Positions 31,393-41,905 of a stretch of DNA of 64,000 nucleotides are shown in pieces. The notes under the pieces were generated by a model. That model was not told the DNA's origin, ran no database searches, and was given only the letters and a program-made list of their open reading frames with translations. The DNA lies in contig CM028131.1 of the NCBI GenBank assembly GCA_016271365.2, forward strand, positions 174,658,501-174,722,500, read 5' to 3'. A program made the translations under genes and the position numbers. The DNA is from Neoceratodus forsteri (Eukaryota > Chordata > Ceratodontiformes > Ceratodontidae). Position 1 is the stretch's first letter; each line of letters starts with the position of its first letter.

Positions 31393-34300
31393 TTTTTATT
31401 TATTTATTTATTGAAATCTTGGATACATCTGTGAGTGAATGCTCATTGAGATGTTCCACGTCATGTACATAAGCAACAATGCAAGCAATTCAGGACAATA
31501 TACAGATAAAATACCAAGAGTACAGTAAACATTTAATGACAATATTAACATAAGGGTATATAAATCCAAGCCAACTAGGTAACTGTGGCAATGTGCAAAG
31601 TAAGCCTGCATCATAAGGAGGAGTAGGGGAAGAGGGGAAGAAGGGGTGGGGTATACAGGACAGTGTGGACAGAGGGGGTAGGCTGGAATAAAGGGGTTGG
31701 AGATGGAGCTAAGTACCATGGTTTGCCTATCCCGGGGATAGTGGCTGGGAAGTGCTGGGATCAGTTAGCTGGTGCGTAGGATGACTCAGTGATGGCACTG
31801 GCAGGTACAGTACTTATATGAATCAGGTGTTGGCACAATTTAAGTTTGAAGGGTTAAAGCATAGCAGTGCCAGAGATATCTGGTAGTAGTGCATTTGTCC
31901 AAAGTGGTGTCCGGTACGCAAAGGCATGTTGTGCCAAGGATGTGTGGCATCTGGGCACATGGAATGTTTGTGTGGAGAAGCTTCTGGCTTGCCTGATATT
32001 TAGCAGAAGGGACAGCAGGTTCTGCACTCCAGGAGGAAGCTGGTTTAGTGCAACCTTTTTGGCAGGCTTGATATCTTATTCTGTCCTTCAGCTGGAGCCA
32101 GCCAGTACAGGTATACAGTTTGCAGGTGTGGGTTAGTTTAGGTGCATTAGTGAGCAGGTGGCAGGCTTTATTTAGTGCAACAGTGATACTCTGGAGTGCC
32201 AGGCTGGTTGCAGATCTGTATATTACCAGTTCATAATCTATAAGGGATACAATTGAGCTGTTAATTGCCAGGTTCAGTGCTTCTTGGGTGAGACAATGTC
32301 TGTGTCAATAGAGGAGACTGATTCTGGTGTCAATGACTTTGGCAGTGTTGTTGATGTGCAGTGTGAAGGACAAAGTGGAGTCAATAGTTACTCCCAGGTA
32401 TTTGAAGTGTGGGACAAGTTCCAGGGTGTTGCCACTTTCATTCCATATGGCAAAGGGGGTAGCTTTTATGTTTGTTGTGGGTTAATGCACAGAGCATGGT
32501 TTTGGTCTTTTTATAATTCAAGACCAGTTTTTGTTCTTTAAACCATTTTTGGCTGTTGCAAAGCCACTTTGGAGATCCTTTTTGAGGAGTTCCGGGTGCT
32601 GGTTGCTGGCGAAGATTACCACATCGTCTGCATATAAAAGCATGCAACATTGGCATGCTTCCAGGAGGTTGTTTAGGAAGACACTGAATAGCAGTGGCCC
32701 CAGTATAGACCCTTGCGGTACTCCGGATCTGACAGGTCAGCTGTCAGATAGGACTTCCCCAATCCTGATTTGTTGAGAGCAGAGGCTCAGATAGCTGCTA
32801 AACCAGTCCACAGTTTCTGTTGCGAGTCCAATTTCAGAAAGCTGCTGTAGGAGGAGGGCATGATGAACCATATCAAATGCCTTTGATAGGTCAATGAAGG
32901 ACGCCCCAACTAGGTGGCCTTGATCCAGGGCGTTATTGATGAAGCTGGTGAATTCTAGAAGGGCTGTGATGGTACTGTGGCCACCACGGAATCCATGTTT
33001 TTCTGGGCAGAGAAACTTGTGTTGGTTAAGGTACTCCACCATTTGATCAGCCACCATCCACTCCAGAGCCTTGGTGAGTGGTGGAAGCATGGAGATTGGC
33101 CTTTAATTGTTGTGTGCTGTTCAGTCCCCACTTTTATGGACAGGGGTTACTGTGGCAAATTTCCATTTTAGTGGGACTTGAGAGTGGCAGTGGGAGAGGT
33201 TAATTATTTTTGTTAGTGGTCCAAATGTTTTGCCCACTGCCAGATGTACAAATTTAAGGTCCAGTGTGTCCCCACTATGCCTTGACATTCCTAGGACCTT
33301 AACTACATATTTTCGTGCATTTGCTTCAGAAACTATTTTGAAGCGGAAAGGCGGGTGGCCGGAGGTGGTGTAGGAGCCCTTGTAGTGACTCTTGAGTTAG
33401 GGGCATTGAAGAAGTCAGCTGGGAGAACACTACTGAGGTCAGTAAAAGCCTGATTCAGTGAGCTGGCTATGAGTAAGGGGTTATGGTAGGGACATCCTCG
33501 AATGTGAGCATAGCAGTGGGTGTTTTTGGATCCTTCCCTGTAATATCCTGTAGTTTTGTCCAGAAGGATTTGCAGCTGTTCCATGAGTCAGTGAGGGCTT
33601 CTTTGTAGTATTTATTCTTTGCCTTTCTGATCACTTTTGTACAGTCATTATGGGCCTTTTTATATTGCTGAACATTAGCTGCAGATCCCTGCAATTGTGC
33701 TTTTAGCCAGTATTGGTCTCTTAGGTCAAGTAACGCCAGGAGTTTGGGGGTAATCTATTGGTTAATGGATCCTTTAGGTTTCCTTGTCTTGGCTGGGGCG
33801 TGTTTGTCACAGACCATGTTAAACTTTGATATAAAGAGGTTGAGTGCCATGTCCACATATTTGGACTCTCCGAGGTCTGACCAGTTGATGAGTTTATGGT
33901 CAGCCTTTAGAAGAGGCAGGTGGCCTTTTAAGATCATCTGTTTTTTTTATGATTCTGGTTGGGGGCTTGCAGTAGTTATTGTTTCATAGGCATTTGACAG
34001 GGGAGTGGTTGCTCATGCCATCAGAGAGAACGGTAAGATCGGAGATGAGCACAGGGCGGTTTGTGAGGACCCAGTCCAGGAGTGTGCTGCCATCGATCTT
34101 ATAGTTGATTCTTGTCAGAGCATTCACTAGTTGGGAGAAATGGATCATGGAGAGGGTATCCTTTATAACGGTAGATGCAGCTGAGTGCCAGTTAATATTA
34201 AAGACTCCTAGTAGTACTATTTCAGAGTTTACTTTCAGTGTGTTACTATAGTCCAGTAGGTTATTGGCACGGGCCTGGGATCATTTTGGTAGACTATAAA

Positions 34301-34428
34301 CTGAAAGTATGGTTAGCACTGTGTTGTGGGCCCCTAGCAGCAGTTTGATGGCCAGGGCTTGTAAGTTGTCACTGCCACGTGGTGGGGGTATTATGTGTCC
34401 CTGGAGGTGGTCTTTGGTGTAGATGATG
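31393..34428 (-). mobile_element. L2/Kiri-type LINE, 5'-truncated, AATAGT duplication
   Basis: This 3,036-bp insert is flanked by AATAGT at 31387-31392 and 34429-34434. On the minus strand it starts inside the endonuclease (LTILSVYSLPK at about 34300), then an EN block with an NxNWHS motif (about 34185), linker frames (33937-33467), and the RT (GFRGGHSTITALLEFTSFIN, SFIDLSKAFDMVHHALLL, about 33000-32860). The catalytic LLYADDVVIFASN is near 32640-32600. The tail is ATAAATAAATAAATAAAA (31413-31393). Several stops. The clade label is from motif memory; L2 and Kiri are hard to separate by eye. Confidence 0.85.
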
Positions 34429-34462
34429 AATAGTGGGAAAAATAATGGAATCACTACTTTAA

Positions 34463-34852
34463 GGGCCACATTCATGCCTAGTGGGCACCACAGTCTGAAA
34501 ACCCATGAAAAGCTCTTTCAAACTGCATATTGGGCTCATCTGTAGCTGGAAGCACCCCAGAGATACAGATGACTGAGTCTGTTCAGAATTAATACTACAT
34601 TACAGCCATTTTTAGAACATTGTGATGTTACTGACAAATAAGTTGTGCCTAACTGCACTGACTTAAGTACAGCTTGTTCGTCAATGACATCACAAGATTC
34701 TAAAAATGGCTGTAATGTAGTATTAATACTGAACAGGCTCTGTAATCTATATCTCATGCCTGTTTCTCGCTACAGATGACCCAAATACCTCACTTGAAAG
34801 AACTTTTCATGGGCTTTCAGACTGCGATGGCTGCTGGGCATGAATGTGTCCC
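34463..34852. mobile_element. Foldback MITE, 390 bp, TTTAA duplication
   Basis: The ends GGGCCACATTCATGCC and GGGCATGAATGTGTCCC are inverted repeats, flanked by TTTAA at 34458-34462 and 34853-34857. Arms of about 180 bp pair, including GAAAGAACTTTTCATGGGCT / ACCCATGAAAAGCTCTTTCA and ACATTACAGCCATTTTTAGA / TCTAAAAATGGCTGTAATGT. The surrounding CR1 frame is restored when it is removed. TTAA-containing duplications occur with piggyBac and Kolobok transposons; which one applies is unresolved. Confidence 0.9.
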
Positions 34853-36214
34853 TTTAAAGAAAGAACTGTGGAACACCTTAAATCCAGCAGGGCACAGGAT
34901 CCAAGACAGCAGGGACTCACAGCAGGAAGGTCATGTCAAACAAATCTAATTGATATCTTTGACTAGGTGACTAGGGTTGTGAATCAGGAGGAGTGGTGGA
35001 TGTGGCCAACCTGGATTTTATAAGGCCTTCAGTTCCCTTCCACATAGAAGACTAGTGAACAAGCTGGGCAGCCTGGGAGTGGGTCACAAGGTGGTAATCT
35101 GGGTTAGGAACTGGTTGAGTGATAGAAGACAGAGGATCATGGGAAATGGAGCTCAGTCTAAGAAAAGGAGTGTGACCAGCGGGGTGCCACATGGATCAGT
35201 CCTGGGACCAGTCCTGTTTAATGTCTTCATAAGTGACATTGAGGAGGGTCTGGAAGAGAAGATGTGGCTCTTTGTGGTTGACACTAAGATCTGCAACAGT
35301 GTGGACATGCCAGGAGGGGTGGAAAAAATAAGGATGGACCTAAGTAAACTGAAGGAATGGTCTAGAGTGTGGCAGCCGAAATTCAATGTGAGAAAGTGCA
35401 AAATCATGCATTTGGGGCAGAAGAACTCAGGGGAGGACTACGCAATGGGGGGAGTTACTGATGGTCACTGAACAGGAAAGGGATTTAGGTGTAATCATAT
35501 CTGATGATCTAAAGGTGGCCAAACAATGTGTGAAGGCTACAGAGGGAGCCAGTGGGATGCTGGAGTGTATTGGAAGATATATCACCAGCAGGAGAAATGA
35601 GGTGGTGATATCACTGTACAGATCCTTGGTAAGACCTCATTTGGAATACTGTGTCCAGTTTTGGAGGCCAAATCTCTGTAAGGACATAGACAAGGTGGAG
35701 GCAGTTCAAAGAAAGGCAACAACGATGGTGCAGGGCCTGCACCAAAAGTCATATGAGGAGAGACTGGGAAACCTCAATATGTATACCCTGGAGAACAGAG
35801 ACAGGGGAGATATGATAGTAACCTACAAATATCTAAAAGGCCTAAATAAGGTTCCAGAGGGTAGCGTCTTTCTGAAAAGGAGATGTCCAGGAATGAGGGG
35901 CATTACATGAGGATGGAATGGGGTAGACTAAGGCGTAGTGTGATGAAATATTTCTTCACGGAAAGAGTAGTGGATGCATCAAATAGACTCCTTATGGAGG
36001 TGGTGGGGGCAAACATAGTGGGGTAATTCTAACATGCATGGGACAGGCATAGAGGAACCCTAGGAATAGGAATGAAGAGGTAAAGCCAGAGATCAGGTAG
36101 GGTCTGTGCCTTTTACAGTAGGTAGAGAAAATGGGCAGATTGGATGGGCATAGTGGTCCTTATCTGCCATCAATTTCTATGCTTCTATGTTAGAGTAATG
36201 AGCTGTGAATGAAC

Positions 36215-36345
36215 TTGGTATATCTAGCAGACAGACCTGAGTTTGAGTTACACAACCTCCACTTGCATACTGTGTGACTCTAAGTAAGTCACTTAACCTC
36301 CCCAGTGCTCCCATGTCACCCCCGAAAACAGGCATCTGTGCTTAC
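36215..36345 (+). mobile_element. MIR/CORE-SINE relative
   Basis: GCAGACAGACCTGAGTTTGA, then CTTGCATACTGTGTGACTCT, then AAGTCACTTAACCTCCCCAG follow the order and spacing of the tRNA-head to core junction of MIR-type SINEs. The GAGTTTGAGTT segment stands where a B box would be. It lies directly after a CR1 3' end and before a short TA tract. Old and diverged. Confidence 0.75.
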
Positions 36346-36391
36346 TTGGCCTTACCTGGTTACCAAAAGAATAAAAACATATATATATATA

Positions 36392-36575
36392 TTGGTACCA
36401 ATCTGAGTTGTGAGATGGCTTTTGGGGGTGCCCTCTCCTCCACCTATCACAGCTTCTAAATGCTCAATCTCCTACCTAGTTCTGCCCACTCTCCACTTTT
36501 TCCCTTTGACGTTCTTGCCCAATCACAAGGCTGTAAAATAAAAAGGTGGAAGTAGATTTTCTAGTGCAACTCATG
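36392..36575 (+). repeat. Direct repeat, left copy (~185 bp)
   Basis: This begins TTGGTACCAATCTGAGTTGT and matches 36832-37028 (TTGGTATCAGTCTGAATTGT). Shared blocks include TGAGA.GGCTTTT.GGGG, the GCCCAATCACAAGG box, and AGAAGT.G.TTTTCT.*TGCAAC. The second copy lacks a few bases but is clearly the same. About 255 bp lie between the copies. Confidence 0.8.
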
Positions 36576-36831
36576 AAATTAAAGTATTGTCATCCTGTGA
36601 CTACAGCACATACAACAGCTAATCTAACATTTCCTCACACTCAGTGATCAAGTTTGGCTAAAGAGCTCTGCTACTCTGCTTACCAGTGTTTTGAACATTG
36701 AAAGTAAAGAATTTCCGGTCCTTACAAAATAAACAAACAAGGCACGGGTCATTTACATCATTATACCCAATGTCTTATTGGAAATGGCTTGACCTCTCCC
36801 TGAAGTCAGCCTTGTAAAGTATGCAATTATT

Positions 36832-37028
36832 TTGGTATCAGTCTGAATTGTGAGAGGGCTTTTCGGGGCGTTATTTTCCTTCATCCATCACAACATCAAA
36901 ATATGGATTCTCCTTCCTAATTCTAACTACTCTCTGCCTTTGTCCTCCTTTTTTCTTTGAAGTATTTGCCCAATCACAAGGTTGGAACATGTAGGGTAGA
37001 AGTGGGTTTTCTCTTGCAACACCTAATT
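36832..37028 (+). repeat. Direct repeat, right copy (~195 bp)
   Basis: Partner of 36392-36575. On the minus strand it contains a short open frame (CDWANTSKKKGGQRQRV), but the other copy does not keep it open, so coding is unlikely. Two such copies flanking a short spacer could be LTRs of a tiny non-autonomous element or a local duplication; no TG...CA ends are seen. Confidence 0.7.
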
Positions 37029-37216
37029 CCTGCTTGAATCCTTTCCCATGTTTCTTGTTCCAAATATGCACTATTGTTTCTACTTTTTATATGTGCTACT
37101 ATTTGGTACTTTGATTCTCAGTGTGTGGTGCACAAGTTGCACAATGTCACCAGTTTTTTCCTGTCTGTGGTTGCCATGTCTGCATTCACCAGGCCTTCAA
37201 CAAATCCATCAGTGAT

Positions 37217-37540
37217 GCTCAGTCCCACCTCCAATATTCTCCCAGCCAACCCAGCCACTACTCAAAACCAGCAGTAGCTGCTCAGCACTGCCATTGGTAT
37301 CCCCCCCTCCTGCCCAATCCAACAAGTACAGAAAACTGGAGGTGGGTGCGCAACACTGTCACAGGTATTCCCCACCTGTCCCTGACCCAGCTAGTACAGA
37401 AAACTGACAGTGTGCTCAGTCCCATCATCATTCTCAACCCTCCTGCCTAACCATCTTTTCAATACAATCAGTGGAGGGTGCTCAATCCAATCGCCAGTCT
37501 CCCCCCGCACTTGACCCATCTTTTAAATCCAACATCATAG
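37217..37540 (+). repeat. ~65-bp tandem repeats at the CR1 5' side
   Basis: Five diverged units start near 37217, 37277, 37347, 37411 and 37478. They share GTGCTCAGTCCCA.., a C-rich block with CCCACCTG or CTCCTGCC, and AAAACTG at the unit end. They lie just upstream of the endonuclease frame and may act as promoter or inter-ORF repeats in this CR1. Confidence 0.7.
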
Positions 37541-37552
37541 TGCCAGCCCCCA

Positions 37553-38530
37553 ATGCTAGCAAATACCCTTAAACTAGCCAAGGGGGGAGGCACTGGAAAG
37601 AAGCAGGGAATTCCTAGCCTCCCCAAAAATATCAAGGTAGTTAGTGAGGTAAACACCAAGATAGAGACATCGATGGGGAGAAGGGCAGTGGTAAATGGAG
37701 GAAATGACGAAGGGAATAAGGACAGGGATGGGGCAAAAAGTGATAAGGCTATCAAGAAATGGAGGGTAATGAGTACCAATGCCTGTAGTCTGGGCAACAA
37801 GCTCCCTGAACTGGTGGCCTTGATGGAAGAGGGATGCCTGGATATCGTGGCAGTCACAGAAACATGGTACACAGAGAACCATGACTGGGATGCTAACATA
37901 CCAGGGTGCACAACCTACAGGAGGTACAGGGAGGGTAGAAGAGGGGGAGGAGTAGCTCTCTATGTAAGGGAAGGGATAAAAGCAATGGAACAAAAGAGTA
38001 AACAGGGAGGAGAGAAGACACTGTGGGTCACCTTTGAGACTAGAAATGGCACCACAATCCGCACAGTGTTGTATAAAGACCCCCATCTCAGGGGGAGGGA
38101 ATAGACAAGGATATGATAGAAGGCATCCTTAGGATGGCAGAGAAAGGGGAGATACTGTTGATGGGGGACCTGAATATGCCAGATGTTAACTGGAGCACCT
38201 TTGCTGCAGCCACATCAAAGAGCAGGGCCATTCTCGATGCCCTACAGGGGGCATGCCTCAGACAGCTAGTGTTGGAACCCACTCAGAGGGAGCAATCTTA
38301 GACCTTATACTCTCAAATGGGGACAGTGATAGGATCTCAGATCTAGAAGTGGGTAGCCATCAGGGAACAAGTGACCACCAAACACTGTGGTTCATGATAA
38401 ACTCAGCTGCAGAGTCAAGTCATACAAAACAGACGGTACTGGACTTCAGGATGGCTGACTTTGACAAAATGGGAGAGTGCCTTAGAAAAGTACTAGCAAA
38501 CAGGCAAGAAGGAGGGGTGGAGCAACGATA
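37553..38530 (+). pseudogene. CR1 ORF2 apurinic-like endonuclease domain
   Basis: The EN begins at STNACSLGNKLPEL (37769), followed by DIVAVTETWY (Glu of the active site), GGGVALYVREG, LLMGDLNMPDVNW (Asp-x-Asn, about 38155-38190) and GTSDHQTLWF (Asp-His, about 38365-38395). All main catalytic positions survive, but frame changes around 38100 and 38290 break the frame. It nicks target DNA in intact CR1s. Confidence 0.85.
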
Positions 38531-38592
38531 GGGAAACATCAAAACTGCCATCACAGAGGCAACAAGCCTGTGTGTGAAGCAAATAAATCAAA

Positions 38593-39930
38593 ATGAAAAA
38601 AAAGCCACTATGGTTCTCAAAAGAGGTGGCAGGGAAGGTTAGGGAGAAGAAGATAGCATTTAGGAAGCATAAGGAAACACAGAAGGAGCAGGATAGAGAA
38701 CTGTACCAGTTAAGGCAGAAGGAAGCAGAAAAGGCAGTCAGAATAGCAAATGCCAAAACTGAGGAAACGATAGCCAATTCGGTTAAGAAGGGGGATGCAA
38801 CCTTTTATAGGTACATTAGGAAGCATAGAAAGACAAAAAGAGGGATAATGTGGCTGAATAGAATGGATAATGGGTGGGCAGAGAGGGACAGTGAAAAAGT
38901 AGGGATACTGAATGAATACTTCTGCTCAGTATTCACAAAAGAGGAGGAGGGGGAGGTACCTAATCCAATTAACAGAAACACTCTGGATAGGGGGGTCGAT
39001 CCCAGTCCTTTCACAGAAGAAAGGGTTCTGAAAGAACTCCTAAAACGGAAGGTGGACAAAGCAATGGGTCCTGATGGGATTCGCCCCAGAATTCTAAAAG
39101 AATTAAGTGGAGAACTAGTGACGCCACTGACTACCCTTTTTAACAAATCAAGGGAGGATGGTGTGGTACCTGAGAACTGGAGGAGGGCGGATGTGATTCC
39201 CCTTCACAAAAGTGGGAGCAAGATAAAGGCAGGAAACTACAGACCTGTCAGTTTGACCTCTGTGGTAGGAAAATGATGGAATCACTTCTGAAAGAAAGAA
39301 TTGTTGAGTACCTAGAGGCCGGTGGGGTACAGGACCCAAGGCAGAACGGATTCACAGCAGGAAGGTCATGTCAGACAAATCTAATAGATTTCTTTGACTG
39401 GGTGATCAAAGTAGTAGACCAAGGAGGGGCTGTGGAATTGGCCTACCTAGACTTTAGCAAAGCATTTGACACAGTCCCACACAAAAGATTAATAAACAAA
39501 TTAGCCAGCCTGGGAGTGGGTCCCAGGGTGGTAGCCTGGGTAAAAAATTGGCTGGACAACAGACACAGAAGATAATAGTAAACGGAGTCCACTCTGAAGA
39601 AAGGGGGGTTACTAGTGGGGTACCATAGGGTTCAGTACTGGGTCCAGTCCTTTTTAATGTCTTTATAAGTGACATTGCAGATGGACCGGAAGGAAAAGTA
39701 TGCCTCTTTGCAGATGACACAAAGATCTGCAACAGGGTTGATACACAAGGGGGCATGAAAAGGATGAGACGGGACTTGGCAAGGTTGGAGGAATGGTCAG
39801 AAGTATGGCAGCTTGGATTCAATGCTAAGAAGGGCAAAATAATGCACCTGGAAACCAAAAACCCAGGGGACGAGTACACAATGAGGGGGGGAAGGTAGTA
39901 ACAACAACAAAAATGGAAAGGGACCTGGGG
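38593..39930 (+). pseudogene. CR1 ORF2 reverse transcriptase
   Basis: A 227-codon frame from 38593 covers the linker (FSVFTKEEEG, SPFTEERVLKELLKRK) and the first RT blocks (WRRADVIPLHKSG, NYRPVSLTSVVGK). A second frame (39273-39575) has QNGFTAGRSCQTNLIDFFDW and YLDFSKAFDTVPHKRL. A third continues VTSGVP*GSVLGPVLF and the intact catalytic CLFADDTKICNRVD (about 39703-39744). Disrupted by one shift near 39275 and stops near 39573 and 39627. Confidence 0.9.
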
Positions 39931-39938
39931 GTAATCAT

Positions 39939-40019
39939 TGTGCTCCCAGGTCGCTCCTGTAAAAAAGCTTTCAGCTTAGTGTGCTATACCTTTTAAACAA
40001 CTAAATAAAAAAAAAATAT
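39939..40019 (+). mobile_element. 81-bp A-tailed insert inside the CR1
   Basis: CR1 sequence reads GTAATCAT up to 39938 and resumes ATCAGATGACC at 40020, as shown by the other CR1 copies (GTAATCATATCTGATG). Between them is a foreign 81-bp sequence beginning TGTGCTCCCAGGTCGCTCCT and ending in AAATAAAAAAAAAATAT. The A-rich end suggests a retroposed RNA fragment. I do not recognise the source; an AAACAACTAAA near the end faintly recalls an H/ACA snoRNA tail. Confidence 0.65.
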
Positions 40020-40719
40020 ATCAGATGACCTTAAGGTTGGCAAGCAATGTGAGAAGGCAGTAGGGAGGGCTGGGGTGATACTGGGATGAATAGGGAGAGG
40101 CATCACCAGCAGAAAACAGGAAGTTGTTATTCCTCTGTTCAGACAGTTGGTGAGACCCCATCTGGAGTACTACATGCAGTTCTGGAGACCCCATCTCTGC
40201 AAGGACATAAACAGGATGGAGGCAGTCCTGAGGAGGGCAACTAAAATGGTGTAGGGTCTGCAAGAAAAGCCATATGAGGAGAGACTACAGGAACTTAATA
40301 CAGTATGTATACCCTTGAGGAAAGAAGGTGGGGGGGGCATGATAGAAACTTTTAAGTACCTCAGTGGAATCAACAAAGTACAAGAGGGTAGCATCTTTCA
40401 GAAAAAGAGATGTGCAAGAACAAGGGGACACAATTTGAAGATAGAGGGGGGATTGCTCAGGGGCAATGTGAGGAGTATTTTTTTCACAGAGAAGGTGGTG
40501 GATGCATCGAACCGCCTTCCTGAGAAGGTTGTTGGGTCTAAAACTGTGGGAGAATTCAAGAATGCATGCGACAGACATTAGGCAATTCTCGTGGGGGGTA
40601 GCAAGAAATAGGCTGCTGGTTAACTAGGATCTGCAGCTTATCCAGTAGGTAGGGGAAATGGGGAGACTAGGTGGGCCAAGTGGTCCATATCTGCCTTCAA
40701 GGTCTATGTTTCTATGTTT

Positions 40720-40979
40720 CACTGTATGCAGCATCAGAGTGCCCACCCTCAGTGCCACCAAACAACCTCCTGAGTGTCAAATCTTCAGTGGTGTAGCTGC
40801 AAAAATAAAGTCCCTTGTTCTTTTTTATCCTAAAAAGAAGAAAACTATCCCTCAAAATCATATGGCCACTGCGCACCCACTCCACCTTCTCTCAGCACCC
40901 CTCATTTACCTTAAAGGGTTCCATGAAGTAATCCTCTCATGACTGGTGAAATGTCTTTCCCTGTAACGCCTGACCATGC
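40720..40979. other. Short unassigned stretch
   Basis: Between the CR1 3' end and the hAT derivative I see no recognisable element, only mixed-composition sequence with an A-rich patch near 40836-40860. Confidence 0.35.
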
Positions 40980-41344
40980 ACTGACTAAAAACAAAGTATG
41001 TCCATTTAATGGCTTTATGTCGTTTTGAACTTTTACTCATAACTTTGTCATTTTATCATTTTTGCCACAAATTTTCCACATAGTCTTTTTTTATCCCACC
41101 TTATGAACAAGGCAGGTATAATTTTTCAAACCCATTTGAAACATGTTTTCACATTCCCTCAACAAAATCACCTTTCTGACAGGATTTTAAAAATTCTGCC
41201 TGCCTTGACCATAAGGTTGGGGACATATAAAGGCGATGTGGAAGATTTTGGTTAAAAAAAAACACATGCTTATGAAAAATGTTTAAACGTTTACTCATAA
41301 TTGTTATTTTTGCAGATTTTTGCCACATATTTTCAATATTCTGA

Positions 41345-41605
41345 TCACTTTGTTAGTGGTTCAGCAGGTAGCACACTCACCTCTAAGGCCAGGAGATCAG
41401 AAGGCTGTGGGTTCTATCTACACACTAGGTGCCTGGGTTAAATCCCAATACTGACACTGCAGTGCAGCATGAGGGGGGTGCAGCACTCCTGAGGTGCCGT
41501 CTTTCAGATGAGATGTTAAACCGAGGTCCCATCTGCCTGTTCTGGTGGTAGTTCAGATGAATGTTAAAGATCCTATGGCACTTCTTGAAAAGAGATGGGG
41601 AATAT
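41345..41605 (+). mobile_element. V-SINE-type retroposon
   Basis: The head is tRNA-like: TGGTTCAGCAGGTAGCACAC contains an A box, and GCTGTGGGTTCTATCT fits a B box about 45 bp later. The central part, GTCTTTCAGATGAGATGTTA then AACCGAGGTCCCATCTGCCT and AAAGATCCTATGGCACTTCT, follows the conserved core of vertebrate V-SINEs as I remember it. V-SINEs occur in fishes, lungfish and amphibians. An AATATT sequence flanks both sides, a possible duplication. Confidence 0.75.
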
Positions 41606-41905
41606 TTTATTTGATGAAATCACACAAGGATCCAAAAGAAAACTGTACAATCGACAGATATACAATGCAAATGATAGACAGAAATACTTTAAAACAAAAA
41701 AAAGGAAAACCCCACAATATGTCTAGAAGAACAAGCATTTGTCAATGCCGAATGTTGCTTGCTTCTATGTGCTGTTTAGGTATTGAAGTCACTGGAGTGC
41801 AAATATTGAAAATTTGCGAACTTACGAGCATGCATAGGAACTGCGCAACGCACGCTCGTAAAACAGTCATTGTTAGGAAATTTTTCATGAAATGTTCAAC
41901 ATAGC

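Larger units (their letters stand above)
30752..36191 (+). mobile_element. CR1 LINE (copy d) interrupted by a LINE and a MITE
   Basis: It starts directly after the 3' end of copy c, in the linker before the RT (FLKYKKTELEEDRVVYLDKQ region), and ends TTCTATGTTA at 36191. It is split by 31393-34428 (LINE, AATAGT duplication) and 34463-34852 (MITE, TTTAA duplication). Joined, it reads as the RT and tail. The YADD-type box is FVVDTKICNSVD (about 35268-35303), so the first Asp of the catalytic pair is lost. 35055-35910 is a nearly continuous frame. Confidence 0.9.
37130..40719 (+). mobile_element. CR1 LINE, most complete copy (copy e)
   Basis: In order it holds a tandem-repeat 5' or inter-ORF region (37217-37540), endonuclease (37553-38530), linker and RT (38593-39930), an 81-bp foreign insert (39939-40019), a C-terminal region, and the 3' end TCTATGTTTCTATGTTT at 40703-40719. 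ORF1 is absent. There are only a few disruptions: a frame change near 38100, another near 38290, a stop at 38529, a shift near 39275, a stop near 39573, a stop in GVP*GSVLGP near 39627, and stops near 39900. It is the youngest-looking coding element in the window. Confidence 0.9.
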
